From Symbiodinium natans (Eukaryota > Sar > Dinophyceae > Suessiales > Symbiodiniaceae): a DNA stretch of 64,000 nucleotides. The stretch is from assembly GCA_905221605.1 (NCBI GenBank), contig CAJNDS010000138.1:1-64000 (forward strand), in the 5' to 3' direction. This document shows positions 40,491 through 51,230 of the stretch, piece by piece. The notes beneath the pieces are model-generated. The model ran no database searches and had not been told where the DNA came from. It saw nothing but the letters and a program-made list of their open reading frames with translations. Numbering within the stretch: the stretch's first letter is position 1; each line of letters opens with the position of its first letter. A program made the position numbers and the translations under genes.

Positions 40491-40786
40491 ACCCTATATT
40501 ATAACATGTAGGGACCGAGCTAAGGATATGCTTTTCTTCAGAGCCGGGCATCTCAGTGTCGGGGGTGGTGGGGTGAGGGTTCAGGGGTTGGTGGGGGAAG
40601 GGGAGTACTGAGCCTTTTGATGTCCAAAGCTTGGCTAATGGCGATGTTGGTTTTGGGGGTGCAGGCCCCACAATACCACAATGGTTCTGTATACCTTTCA
40701 TATTGGGCTGAAAAAGGCCGATGGTCTGGGTAGATGGTGTCAGGGTTTCGGGTTTAGGGTAAGTTTAGGCCTTAAAGGGTGTAACA

Positions 40787-41031
40787 CCCTAAACCCTAAA
40801 TCCTAAACCCTAAACCCTAAACCCTAAACCCTAAACCCTAAACCCTAAACCCTAAACCCTAAACAGGTAAGGGGCTGGCAGGGTCGTAGAAGCTTTTGGC
40901 TGCTATGAGAACTTGTAGGGCTTGGGGAGGTCCACTTCCGATTCCGAAGCTCTCGGGCACTCGGTTTCGGGTTTAGGGTTTAGGGTTTAGGGTTTAGGGT
41001 TTAGGGTTTAGGGTTTAGGGTTTAGGGTTTA
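40787..41031. repeat. Facing CCCTAAA and TTTAGGG arrays
   Basis: CCCTAAA units at 40,787-40,864 face TTTAGGG units at 40,973-41,031 around a 108-bp island with no clear frame. Confidence 0.9.
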
Positions 41032-41453
41032 CTATTGACCCCCTAGGTTCTGGGTTGCAGGATCAAATTGAAAAGTGATATTACCAGCTGTCCTGTTGAG
41101 AGAGCTTTGGGGTTTAGGGTTTAGGGTTTGAGCTTTAGGGTTTGGGTTCGGGCTTTAGGAATTTAGCCTTTGGGGTCCGTTGTGTGGATGCTTGAAGTGT
41201 ATACCAAACGGGTTCAGGGCTTAGGGTTCAGGGTTTAGGGCGTAGAATTTTCAAGCCGGACGCTAGCCCCAAACCCTAAACCCCAAGTCCAAGAGGGCTT
41301 CCAGGGTTGAGCCAAACGCCTCTACAGATGGGTGTTCCCAAAACAGGGTGTACCTCCCTTCTACACCCCAAGGTTATCAAGAATCCCCTCCAAACAAGGG
41401 ACCCCAACCAAAGCCCCGAAACCCTAAACCTGAAACCCCCAACCTTAAACCAC

Positions 41454-41522
41454 AATTTCGGCAACTCCCAGATGGATGAACTCATCCATCATACCGTCGA
41501 GCCGCCTGGAGCCCAGGCGTAG
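41454..41522 (+). CDS. Terminal exon-like fragment
   Basis: Reads FGNSQMDELIHHTVEPPGAQ then A and TAG. Confidence 0.4.
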   Translation, partial: NFGNSQMDELIHHTVEPPGAQA

Positions 41523-42101
41523 GAGGTCGGTTCTTCTGGCAAGGGGCTTTACGGTACTCTTTGGGGTAGGGTTTAGGGTTTAGGGTGTAGGGCTTAGGGT
41601 TGCCAGGAGGGTCATGGGTACTTGTAGAAGCAGGGTTATATGTAGGGTATCTGTGGTTATGACCTTTTGGGGTGGGAGGTGGGCATGGAGACTTAAGGTT
41701 TGGCACCTTGTCAGCATCTAAGGCTAGTGACAGGACCCATGCATCTGGTTCCTTGCCTTCTGTATCCTGAAGTGTAGGCCCAGGGGTTTTGGGTATGGTC
41801 CCCTTTTCAAGGCCCATACTAAGGGACCATGTAACTACCCTAGGACAGCATCACGTGCCCTGTTTTGCTGTCAGCTCTTTTGAAATCATGAGAATCTCTT
41901 TCAGCATGGCTCGCATCGGACGTAGCAACCATTCGCAGCTCACTTGATGCACCCGAAACCACATGACCCCCAGCCCTTTGGTGCGCCGACTTCGGAACAT
42001 TTAGGGTTTAGGGTGGTTTAGGGTTTAGGGTTTGGGGTTTTGGGTTTAGGGTTTAGGGTTTAGGTTCAGTTGCAAAAGGGTTTAGGTTCAGGGCTTAGGG
42101 C

Positions 42102-42752
42102 AACTTTGCGAGGGCTGAGCTGCAAGCAGACTGTAAACTATGCCGCCGAAGGGCCTTCTCTACGCACTGTGAAGAAGCGCCATGTTATGTTTACCGCCTA
42201 GTGAGGGCTTTCGAAAGTCACGAATCGACAGCAGCTATGTGCTCTAGTGTTGCGATTTGGCAAGTACCGAAAACCGAAGCCAGGGACCTTGCGCCCCCGA
42301 ATCCTAAAACTAGAAACAGCGGGTTTGGGGTTCGCGTTTTAGGGTTTAGGGTTCAGTGTTTAGGGTTTAGGGTTTAGGGTTTAGGGTTCAGTGTTTAGGG
42401 TTTAGGGTTCAGGGTTTAGGGTTTTAGGGTTTAGGGCACCGGCACTTGAGAGCCTGGTTTCAAAAAGGTTCTAGGGGTTTTGGGTGCACACGCCTGCTGC
42501 CCAACAGTGGTATACGGCCCTATTTGCTGGCTCTACTTTTTAAATCCTCCCGGGGGTCTGGGTAAGTTCTTTTCTGAGCCCCAAACCCGAAACCCTAAAC
42601 CCCAAACCCTAAACCCTAAACCCCAAACCCTAAACCCTAAACCGAAACCCTAAGATCCAAGAATCAGCACTTGAGCCACCAATAGGTCCAGCTCGATCAC
42701 GGCCGAAGTGCCGAAAGACGCGCCGCCAGAGTACTTCGGCTTATGGGGCTTG
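42102..42752 (+). CDS. Coding-like region with an in-phase telomere-rich intron
   Basis: 42,102-42,320 is open without ATG: NFARAELQADCKLCRRRAFS, then THCEEAPCYVYRLVRAFES and SVAIWQVPKTEARDLAPPN. A second exon at 42,482-42,561 reads LLPNSGIRPYLLALLFKSSR plus GS and GG before a perfect GTAAGT. Removing 42,562-42,691 (CCCTAAA-like repeats, ends GGTCCAG) joins GG to C, giving SITAEVPKDAPPEYFGLWGL before GTGTTTAGG. Linking the first block to the rest is a guess. CxxC plus two later Cys hint at a metal site. Confidence 0.5.
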
Positions 42753-43094
42753 GTGTTTAGGGTTTAGGGTTTTGGGTTTAGAGTGCCGCTAAGTCAGCCC
42801 TAAAGCGAAAGCCTCTACTGGAGTCTGGAGGTTTTTGTTCCTTTCCCGGGAAGTTTAAGGAGTGTTGAGAGAAGGCAAGTACACGCGCAGACACACACAC
42901 ACACACATGGGTTACTCCGGTTGCAACCTTCTTGCAGCCACTTCTAACCCTACTTAGAAGTACCCAAATGAAACCCAAAGTAGCCCTAAACCCTAAACTC
43001 TAAACTTTAAACTGGTGGGCTGCAACAAAAAGCCACACCCAGGTACCGGGCTGAGCTACGCATGCTGCCTTTGCAGCTCACGGTGCGCCCCTGA

Positions 43095-43188
43095 ACCCTA
43101 AACCCTAAACCCTAAACCCTAAACCCTAAACCCTAAACCCTAAACCCTAAACCCTAAACCCTAAACCCTAAACCCTAAACCCTAAACC
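43095..43188 (-). repeat. CCCTAAA array
   Basis: Thirteen perfect units. Confidence 0.95.
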
Positions 43189-43399
43189 CAGGGCAGGGCT
43201 CCCGCAGCACGGGCTTGCGAGGGGCCGGGGGGTCTAAGACTAAGAGGCCCCTATTGTGGCCCCCAACACCTAGGGCTACTAGGTGCTGAAGAACCCCAAA
43301 AGAATTTCAACGAATGATCCCTATACTACCCTTATAAGGAAGAATAGTTTTCATTTTTTGGGGTGGTTCTTAAGCAATTACTACTTTAGGGCCTTAGGG

Positions 43400-43528
43400 G
43401 TTCAGGGTTTAGTCAGCAAGGCCAGCTTCGAGAAAGGGAGAACACCAAACCCTGACATATGTACTTCCGCATTTTTGGGCTTTGGGGACAGCAACAGATC
43501 GAGCTGTGGGCACCTTCAACCCTTAGGG
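43400..43528 (+). CDS. Weak exon-like fragment
   Basis: One frame reads TYVLPHFWALGTATDRAVGT then FNP and TAG; the longer frame through 43,283-43,576 reads LVSKASFEKGRTPNPDICTS. They compete for the same bases. Confidence 0.3.
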
Positions 43529-43593
43529 TTTCGGCTTTGGGGGTTTTTTAGGGTTTCGGCTTTGGGTTTTTTTTAGGGCAAAGGGGGAATCAA

Positions 43594-43851
43594 AACCCTA
43601 AACCCTAAACCCTAAACCCTAAACCCTAAACCCTAAACCCTAAACCCTAAACCCTAAACCCTAAACCCTAAACCCTAAACCCTAAACCCTAAACCCTAAA
43701 CCCTCAAACCTAAACCCTAAACCCTAAACCCTAAACCCTAAACCCTAAACCCTAAACCCTAAACCCTAAACCCTAAACCCTAAACCCTAAACCCTAAACC
43801 CTAAACCCTAAACCCTAAACCCTAAACCCTAAACCCTAAACCCTAAACCCT
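43594..43851 (-). repeat. Longest CCCTAAA array
   Basis: About 37 units with one CCCTCAAACC interruption near 43,702. Longer than the terminal tract at position 1. Confidence 0.95.
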
Positions 43852-44140
43852 ACCCCCTAAACCTAAACCGCACTTGCATGTTCCAGTGATCCGGGCGCAA
43901 GGTGCTTGTAGCTGGGTTGTGAAGCTGCCATCCCGGGTTTGTTGGGCGGGTGGCCCAGGTTGGGTTTTGGAGATTGTAGGGTTCAGGGTTTGGGGGTGAA
44001 AAAGGCTTCAATTAAATTAGGGTTTCCGGCATTCAGCAAGTACCGGCTCCCCTAAACCCTAAACCCTAAACCCTAAACCCTAAACCCTAAACCCTTCAAA
44101 CGGGTGAGTTACGAAACCCCTTCCACGCCAACGCCGGCAG

Positions 44141-44206
44141 GTGGATCAAGATTCGGTGGACTTCCTCGCGGACTTCCTGCAGCTTTGCAGACTGCCAGTC
44201 GCCCAG
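44141..44206 (+). CDS. Exon-like fragment after GGCAG
   Basis: Reads VDQDSVDFLADFLQLCRLPV then AQ, bounded by CGGCAG and CAGGGGTTTAGAG. Confidence 0.5.
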
Positions 44207-44539
44207 GGGTTTAGAGTTTAGGGTTTAGGGTTTACAGTTTAGGGTTTAGGGTTTAGGGTTGCTGGAACCGGGCTGCTGTGAACCGAGGCCTGGGATTTAG
44301 GTGTCGATGATATGGCTTCCCATTGTTAGCGGACAAGCAAGTGACATGGTCTTTTCCGATTTGTTCTATCTCCGTCGTCAGTATCGAACACGCGTCCGCA
44401 GTGACCCCTTCAACAACTGCGGGAAGGTAGAGCAAGTGAACCAGCACCCTTTCACTTGCTCTGGAGGTCAACATACGTCGAGGAGCCCGGAGACGCACAG
44501 GAGCCCTCTGCACTGGGGTTTGGGTGCTTAGGGTTTTGG

Positions 44540-45087
44540 GCGTGCCAAGCAGCAGCGCGCTTTTGTGAGGATTCGTTCAGACCCAAGACCGCCCACTTCT
44601 AAAGTTAAAGCTCACACTGTTTTTGGCCATCCATATATTCTTCATCTAGACATAGCTAACCCCAGAGCTTGCCCAGGCCTCCCCATATGGCTATGGTGGC
44701 TGGGCGTAATTCATGTTCGCAGCGTCTGCGTTGCTACGGCCAGTATTGCCACGTATGGTTCGCTTCGAAGCACGAATGCCTACTACGCTGGGGTTGGCGA
44801 TGTCCGTTTTGCGCGGGGGGCGGGGGGGCTGCCGAGACTGGCGTGGAGCGAGGGTGGTTTGCAGAGGCTTGCCCGGGAGCACTCGGAGGTTCATGGTCAG
44901 TTAGCAGCAGGGTTTTTAGTAAGGTAACTATGGTAACTCATCTTAATATTTAGGGTACTTGTAACCCTAGTAAGGTAACTCATCTTAGTATTTAGGGTAC
45001 TTATAACCCTACTTATTAGCACCCATGAACCTCCAAGAAAAGAGAGTTGTGACAGGCCGAAGGTCTGCGCTGAAGGAAATCGTGTGA
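44540..45087 (+). CDS. Two-exon fragment, Cys-rich, family-1 element as intron
   Basis: The frame from 44,669 reads QRLRCYGQYCHVWFASKHEC then LLRWGWRCPFCAGG, with Cys/His spacing and a final CPxC that look like a small zinc-binding fold. It ends GGA G at 44,888. Removing 44,889-45,037 gives EKRVVTGRRSALKEIV and TGA at 45,087. Upstream, 44,540-44,668 is open in another frame (HTVFGHPYILHLDIANPRA). Product unnamed. Confidence 0.45.
44889..45037. mobile_element. Family-1 element as putative intron
   Basis: CTCGGAGGTTCATGG at the left and ACCCATGAACCTCCAAG at the right are inverse. The interior repeats AGTAAGGTAACT...CTCATCTTA twice. Confidence 0.65.
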
Positions 45088-45120
45088 GACCCTTGTGCTG
45101 CTGGCTCCGGGCCTGAGCCG

Positions 45121-45262
45121 AAGAAGGGAGATATTCTTACATCATGCTTATTCTTGTTGTTCTTGTCAGTAATCTTACGCTTAGTAATATAAAGAAGGGA
45201 GATATTCTTACATTATGCTTATTCTTGTTATTCTTGTTTTTTTAAATCTTATTCTTAGTAAT
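45121..45262 (+). repeat. 71-bp tandem duplication, AT-rich
   Basis: AAGAAGGGAGATATTCTTAC begins at 45,121 and 45,192, followed by ATGCTTATTCTTGTT in both. T-rich intron-like sequence continues to 45,400. Confidence 0.85.
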
Positions 45263-45756
45263 ATATGATTTAACAATCAGCATGATGAACTGTTGTAGTT
45301 ATAAGTATACTACTATGTTTTATTACTATTATTATTATTATTAAAGTCTTGTATTGCAGAATGGTTTCATTTGTTCAGTATATTGTTTTCGGGTTATCTC
45401 GGCTTTACAGTGGCAAAGGCTGACCTTGGCCCTCCCTCACTTGAGGGTGGGCCAGCCTGGAGGCCAGCGTTTAGGGTTTAGGGTTTAGGGTTTAGGGTTT
45501 AGGGTTTGGGGTTTAGGGTTTAGGGTTTAGGGTTTAGGGTTTAGGCTCGACCAGCGCCCACCGCCTGCGAAAGACACCCTCAAGTCTACAAACCCAATAA
45601 ACCCTAAACCCCAAAAGCCCTAAAGCCTGTAAACCCCGAACCGTTTAGCTAAGAATAAGGGCTTTTGATTTGAGGGTTCATGCAGGGTTTCGGGTCCAGG
45701 GTTTAGGGTTCAGGGTCTAGTGTTTAGGGTCTAGGGTTTAGGGTTTAGGGTTTCGG

Positions 45757-45840
45757 GGCACCTTCTCGCTCCAGGACTTTCTTGCAGAAGGTGGCCCCCT
45801 GGTGGAAGCTGCAACGGCGGCTGAGGCAAGATGGACCCTT
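45757..45840 (+). CDS. Exon-like fragment
   Basis: Reads GTFSLQDFLAEGGPLVEAAT then AAEARWTL, up to CCC(C)AAACCCTAAA repeats. Confidence 0.45.
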
Positions 45841-46234
45841 AAATCCCAAACCCTAAACCCCAAACCCTGAACCCTAAACCCCAAACCCTGGGACGACCTT
45901 GGGGTCCCTTGATTCCGGTACACAGAGGTACCCCCCCCCCCCCCCCCCCCTCGATCTTAAGCCTGTAGCTCGAAAACCTACCGCCCTGGAGCCAACTGAG
46001 GGTTTGGGTTGGGTTGCTTGGCTTTTAGGGATTTTTAGGGCTTTTTAAGGGCTTTTAGGGCTTTTAGGGTTTTTGGGGTTTTTCGGGTTTTTGGGGTTTT
46101 GGGGTTTTTAGGGTACTTCGGGTGTTTCGGGTGTTGGGGGTTAGGTACGCTTTCAAACTACTTTTTCGGGCCAGGATACCGGACACCTAAGTACAGCACA
46201 ACCTCAACCCTAAACCCTAAACTCCAAATCCAAG

Positions 46235-46320
46235 AGATGGGCAACAGGAAGACCCTCCCACGTCTGCATCCAGCAGCTCGGCGTGATCGAGACTTGGGTT
46301 TTTTGTGGCATATCGGTCCA
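46235..46320 (+). CDS. Exon-like fragment
   Basis: Reads RWATGRPSHVCIQQLGVIET then WVFCGISVQ. A second frame (EMGNRKTLPRLHPAARRDRD) is also open. Confidence 0.35.
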
Positions 46321-46525
46321 GGTTTTGTTTGGGTTCAGGGTTTAGGGTTTGAATTTAGGGTTTAGGGTTTGGGGTTTAGGGTTTAGGGTTTAGGGTTTAG
46401 GGTTTAGGGTTTAGGGTTTAGGGTTTAATTAGGGTTTAGGGTTTTGGATTTAGGGTTTAGGGCTTGGGGTTTAGCGGTTTGGGCTGTTGGTCGAGCCGGA
46501 TCCTTTGCGGAGATCGACGGCAGCC

Positions 46526-46557
<32 letters not shown>

Positions 46558-46862
46558 GTTTAGGGTTCAGGGTTTAGGGATTAGGGTTTAGGGTTTAGGG
46601 TTTAGGGTTTAGGGTGAAGAGGGGACCCTGAATATCCCCAAAGGGGGACATCATGTGTAGAAAGCCCCTTTGGAAACTTTCAGACTACATGCTTGGAACT
46701 TGTAGTGGCATTCCCTGCGTCGAACGCATGCTTAAACTGCTTTGTAAGCTGCTTTGTTGAAGCACGCAGGCGGAGGCGGGGAACTGAGTTCTTTGATACG
46801 CCAACCTATGAATTGCGGACCCCGTAGTGGTCATGGTAGTTCCATGATCCAGAATATGTTGG

Positions 46863-46958
46863 GCTGTTTCTCCTTGTGCTAACAGCCCTTAATTGGGATT
46901 ATGGTACCCTACGATAATCCCTATTAAGGACTGTTAGTATAAAGGGGAACATCCCAAG
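46863..46958. mobile_element. Family-2 inverted-repeat element
   Basis: CTAACAGCCCTTAATTGGGA at the left and TCCCTATTAAGGACTGTTAG at the right are inverse; ends AGGGGAACATCCCAAG. Confidence 0.7.
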
Positions 46959-47023
46959 TAATGTGTCATGTTGCGGGGTAATGAACGAACTAGCAACAAT
47001 AGTTCTGTTGTCGTCCAACGATC

Positions 47024-47170
47024 CCATATATATTATATTATATTATATTATATTATATTATATTATATTATATTATATTATATTATATTATATTATATTA
47101 TATTATATTATATTATATTATTATCTTGTATTATATTTATATTATATTATAATATATTATATTATAGTTT
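47024..47170. repeat. TATTA pentanucleotide microsatellite
   Basis: About 25 units of TATTATATTA-type sequence, then T10 and G10. IILYYIILYY frames are artefacts. Confidence 0.95.
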
Positions 47171-47199
47171 TTTTTTTTGGGGGGGGGGGCGGGGGTTCT

Positions 47200-47500
47200 T
47201 ATAAGCAATTGGTAGATGTCCACTGGGTCTGGAGTGCTGGGGTCTCGATCGGGTCTTCAGGGATTGCAAGGCGCGAACGCCAAGAACAAATCGCAACTCA
47301 ACCACAGCCCTACCAGGATGGACTATTATACCCTATGATCCCTTAAAAGGCCCTTTATAGGGTTCATTATGGGAGATTTTAAGGCCTAACCGCCCATCCT
47401 GGTAACCACAGCCCCACGCCCACAGCAGAGCACGGTGCAAGGTCAGGTCCACACGACGCCAGAGACGCCACAAGTTGCGGTCTTCTTCCAGAAGGCCTGA
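47200..47500 (+). CDS. Coding-like island split by a family-3 element
   Basis: Left of the element one frame ends RRERQEQIATQPQP. Right of it one frame reads PRPQQSTVQGQVHTTPETPQ then VAVFFQKA and TGA. After removal of the element and one 10-bp duplicate, at least two frames stay open, so the true frame is unsettled. Confidence 0.35.
47311..47404. mobile_element. Family-3 palindromic element with 10-bp target duplication
   Basis: TACCAGGATGGACTATTATA and, at the right, CCGCCCATCCTGGTA are inverse over most of the length. ACCACAGCCC occurs immediately before (47,301-47,310) and after (47,405-47,414). Confidence 0.8.
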
Positions 47501-47747
47501 AGCAAGTCCAAGGCTTCAGGGTTAGGGTTTAGGGTTTAGGGTTTAGGGTTTAGGGTTTAGGGTTTAGGGTTTAGGGTGTAGGGTTTAAGGTCTAGGGCCC
47601 AAAACAGCTAGCCAGGCGTACTTGTTTTGTTGCAATTGCTATAGGCAAACTCAGGTGAGCTCAGAGGTGTCTTTTTTCGCGGGAGCAATGCTGTAGCCAG
47701 GGGTGTCCCCAAACCTAGAATCCCCATGGTTTGGGGTGTAGAGTGTT

Positions 47748-47945
47748 GTGGCTGCTTACAGACATCAGCTGGTCGATATTCATACTGCTTGCATGCAATC
47801 ACGCTCTGTGGTCTTTCTATACAAAGATCGTCCTGAATCATGGATTCACAAGGCTTGCGGTCGCACCCACGAGTGTGGGGTCTCGAGTGTGTTGCTGAGG
47901 CTTTCCTGCCAGGACATCATAGCCCGGATGCAGAAGGGTATTGGG
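47748..47945 (+). CDS. Coding-like region, about 66 codons
   Basis: Reads AAYRHQLVDIHTACMQSRSV then VFLYKDRPESWIHKACGRTH and ECGVSSVLLRLSCQDIIARM, passing into TTTAGGG. Several Cys/His. Product unknown; the minus-strand frame here is weaker. Confidence 0.4.
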
Positions 47946-49374
47946 TTTAGGGTTTAAGTGTTTATACTAGGGTTTAGGGTTTAGGGTGCACACACATACA
48001 CACCTAGACCTTTTGTAGACGGCTTGAGGGTGAACTTCGGCAATGCCGTAGTCCTGTCCATCGCGCCGACACAAGCCAGAGACGTCATTGGACCTTTTAA
48101 GGGAGTGATTTGGTTTTAATGTTGGACTCGTTTTAGTACGCAGGGCCCCCCCCCTCCCCCCCAAACAAATTTTGGGGTTTTCGGGGATCCTGAATACTGT
48201 GGGCTGGGGCTGGGACGGGGCTGGGGGTAGGGCGGCTAGGGGTCGAGGGTTGAGGGGAAGCCTTGAAGCTTGAGGGTCTAAGCTTTCCAGGCTTTGTAGC
48301 TCCACGGTCGCGGTCTCCGCATAAATGCGGACCACCGAAACAACTTGCTAAAAGTGAATCAGGGCAGCTCGTGGGCTACTCCCTTGGAAAATTGTTTGGG
48401 GGCCTGTTTCGTAATGAAATTTTAAAAGGACTTTAAATAAGGCTGGACACCAATAAATTCCGGAGTTTCTTATTCAAAACTGTTTTTAGTTTTTGGCTCC
48501 CCGGCCCCCCGCCCTTCAACCCCGGCCGGGCAAACATCGCAAAATTGAGGACCACCCTAAACAAGGGGGGGTCCTGTATAGGATTTCCGGAACATCGCAT
48601 AATAGCACCCCCATTCACTAAAGCGGGTGCAACATTACGCTCAACCCTGAACCACAAATCCTAGGGCTTAGGGCTTGTAGGGCTTGTAGGGCTTGTAGGG
48701 CTTCTTATGGCCCGAAGCCCTCCTTGACGCGCTTGGCCACCTTTTTCGCGCCAGGGGCTCAAGCTTTAGTTCATATGATCCGAAAGAAGAGAGACCAGTC
48801 ATGATGACAAGTATTGTTCTTCTTGCTGACTTAACTGTTTTCATTATTGGATTTGTTAATTGTGCGTTAAGGGCTGATCGTTTGAGGGTTCTATGGTGGA
48901 TCCTCAACCCCATATACTGGGATGCCCTGCGCTTACCCCAGAGTCCCTTCTTGTGTGGGCGAGGTTCCCTTCGGGAAACCCCATTTCAGGGAGAAAAGTT
49001 GTCTCAGGTTGCTGTCTTATAGCCCGAGAAGCCCTACTAAGCCCCTAAAACCCTCCTACTCCCCCAGGTGAAGCAGCCCAAAAAGCACCTGCGAAAACCG
49101 ACAACCCCCCAAAACCCAAGCGAAAGACAGCCCTTCAGGACACCTAGAATCGACCCAGAACACACAGACAGGCACGCACCTCAACACCCCAAAGGGACGG
49201 GGCACCCTAAACCCTAAACCCTAAACCGAGACCCGAAACCCTAAACCCGAAACCCTAAACCCTAAACCCGAAACACGAAACCCGAAACCCTTAACCCTAA
49301 CCCTAAACCCTAAACCCTAAACCTAAACCCTAAACCCTAAACCCTAAATCCTAAACCCTAAACCCTAAACCCAG

Positions 49375-49446
49375 CCATGGCGGAGCTCGCCGATGCCTGG
49401 GCGGCGCACCTGCGGATCCCTCCAGAGAGGTGGCGCCCTGCTTGGG
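49375..49446 (+). CDS. Possible first exon
   Basis: After AAACCCAG, CCATGG context: MAELADAWAAHLRIPPERWR then PAW, ending where GGTTTAGGG repeats begin. Confidence 0.45.
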
Positions 49447-49548
49447 GTTTAGGGTTTAGGGTTTAGGGTTTAGGGTTTAGGGTTTAGGGTTTGGGGTTTA
49501 GGGTTTAGGGTTTAGGGTTTAGGGTTTAGGGTTTTAGGGTTTTAAGGT
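49444..49548 (+). repeat. TTTAGGG array
   Basis: About fourteen units with one TTTGGGG and two TTTTAGGG variants. Confidence 0.95.
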
Positions 49549-49550
49549 TT

Positions 49551-49654
49551 AGGGATGTTCCCCCTTGTACTAGCAGTCCTTAGTAGGGGTTAGAATAGGG
49601 GATTACTTTAACCCCTGTTAATAAGGACTGTTCGCAGAAGGAAAAACGTCCCAA
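49551..49654. mobile_element. Family-2 inverted-repeat element
   Basis: GATGTTCCCCCTTGTACTAG then CAGTCCTTAGTAGGGGTTA; right side TAACCCCTGTTAATAAGGAC then TGTTCGC. Confidence 0.75.
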
Positions 49655-49742
49655 TGTAAAGGGGTCTACAGGGGTTCAGGGGTTCTCGAAAAGGTTCGTT
49701 AGGGTTTAGGGTTTAGCTTGTGTTCCAAGGGTTTCTCATCAG

Positions 49743-49991
49743 GCAAATGCTTGGGGTCTTCGCTTTGTTGCTCGAGACAACGTCGCGAGTGCACAATACA
49801 GAAACCTCAACAAGTGCGAATCTGATCCCGTAGAATCCACGATTAAACAGTCTGTTCTGAAGTGGGTTGACGTGTGGCTTTGTCTTGTAGTTTCCTTTCG
49901 CTACCCCAGCAGGTGGTGCATCACCAAGCGGGAGTTTGTCCAGTTCGTGCAGGAGCTGTCTTTTCCTCCTGTAGGTTCAGAGCTGACATAA
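49743..49991 (+). CDS. Long terminal exon-like frame, 82 codons, no ATG start
   Basis: After TTTCTCATCAG, reads ANAWGLRFVARDNVASAQYR, then STIKQSVLKWVDVWLCLVV and SFRYPSRWCITKREFVQFVQ, ending ELSFPPVGSELT and TAA. Among the most protein-like frames in the window. Family not recognised. Confidence 0.55.
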   Translation, partial: ANAWGLRFVARDNVASAQYRNLNKCESDPVESTIKQSVLKWVDVWLCLVVSFRYPSRWCITKREFVQFVQELSFPPVGSELT

Positions 49992-50108
49992 AAAAAGTGT
50001 AGCCGAAATACCATGCAGCCATGCTCCGAAACACGGTTTAGGGTTTAGGGCTTAGGGTTTAGGGTTTAGGGTTTAGGTTTGGGTTGGGGTTAGGGGAGCC
50101 CACCCGGC

Positions 50109-50423
50109 ATGCTCGCAAATGCACCCACCGCGCGTTGCACATCACGGTTGCAGGACGTGCGCTCTGCATGGAGCAACGAGAGGATACCGGACGACGAGGC
50201 TCCACAGGGTGGCAGAGAAATTGAGGGAGCCTTGCTAAAGAGAGGACCCGAAACCCTATACCCTAAACCCCAGGCCCTCACAAGAACCATGAGGGGTGTG
50301 AGCGATGAAACCCCCTTGTTGCAAAGAAAAGCCCTTGCATACTCAAAACCTACTTGGTGGCTCATGGGTACTTGTACCTTAAGGCTCCAAGGACCCTCCT
50401 ACAGAGGGACTGGTACCTCCTAA
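50109..50423 (+). CDS. ORF with ATG, first 50 codons convincing
   Basis: Reads MLANAPTARCTSRLQDVRSA then WSNERIPDDEAPQGGREIEG and ALLKRGPE. The rest passes through CCCTATACCCTAAACCCC and a TGGCTCATGGGTACTTGTAC stretch related to family 1, so the true 3' border is probably near 50,250. Confidence 0.4.
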   Translation: MLANAPTARCTSRLQDVRSAWSNERIPDDEAPQGGREIEGALLKRGPETLYPKPQALTRTMRGVSDETPLLQRKALAYSKPTWWLMGTCTLRLQGPSYRGTGTS

Positions 50424-50585
50424 GGAGGGCTCTGGGGTCTCAATTCCTGAAATTTTGAGGGTTTAAGAGCCTTAGGGTAAGTAGGGTTATCTCGAGGGTA
50501 ACTACAGCTAGGTTCTCGGGTGTTAGGATTCCGGGTGTGTGAGGCGGAGTCTCAGTCCACGTCCCACGGTGTGGCGGTCTGTGCC

Positions 50586-50699
50586 CCTAAACCCTAAACC
50601 CTAAACCCTAAACCCTAAACCCTAAACCCTAAACCCTAAACCCTAAACCCTAAACCCTAAACCCTAAACCCTAAACCCTAAACCCTAAACCCTAAACCC
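50586..50699 (-). repeat. CCCTAAA array
   Basis: Sixteen perfect units. Confidence 0.95.
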
Positions 50700-50703
50700 T
50701 GCC

Positions 50704-50806
50704 TCAATCGGTGTTTCGGTCGGTGCCCTGATAGGAGGTCCACTGTCCCGGTCATCTAGTCAGAAGCCCCGTGGAGAAGTCGCAAGATGGGTACAACAAA
50801 ACCTAG
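50704..50806 (+). CDS. Exon-like fragment before a family-4 element
   Basis: Reads SIGVSVGALIGGPLSRSSSQ then KPRGEVARWVQQNL plus G, ending CCTAG at the element border. The CCCTAAA array lies on its 5' side. Confidence 0.5.
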
Positions 50807-50934
50807 GCTCCAAATAGGATAAGGGGGACCCTTAAAAGTGACCCCTTCTGAACCTTCTTGTGGCTCTCTTAAACAGGGACCTTATTCAGAGGGTCTATAT
50901 CCCCCAAGGGTCTCCCTAATCTTATCCCCTACAG
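50807..50934. mobile_element. Family-4 element
   Basis: GCTCCAAATAGGATAAGGGG at the left and TCTCCCTAATCTTATCCCCT at the right, ending ACAG. As an intron it would use a GC donor, known in dinoflagellates. Confidence 0.6.
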
Positions 50935-51123
50935 ACAATACACCCTAAACCCGAAACTTCAACAAAGAACCCTTTGAGGGTGTCAAATGGTCATTCATAG
51001 GGTTCAGGGCTCAGAAGCTTTTGAGGGGTTTTCTGGGGAAGGAGCACGTGCTTCCTGATCAGAAAACACCCCCTAGCACAGTGTTAAGGGAAACCTTCAG
51101 GGGTACAACCTCAAGGGGGACGA

Positions 51124-51230
51124 CTTGGGATGCTCCCCCGTCTACTAACAGTTCTTACTAGGGATGATACTATAGGGGCACTGTAATCCTCCCAATTAAG
51201 GACTGGTTGTATCAGGGGGAACATCCCAAG
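51124..51230. mobile_element. Family-2 element with near 8-bp target duplication
   Basis: CTTGGGATGCTCCCCCGTCT at the left and AGGGGGAACATCCCAAG at the right are inverse. GGGACGAC before and GAGACGAC after differ at one base. Confidence 0.7.

Noticed and set aside
46963-47346. 127-codon ORF with IILYY repeats
   Set aside because: Mostly the TATTA microsatellite; only the tail near 47,210-47,310 may be coding.
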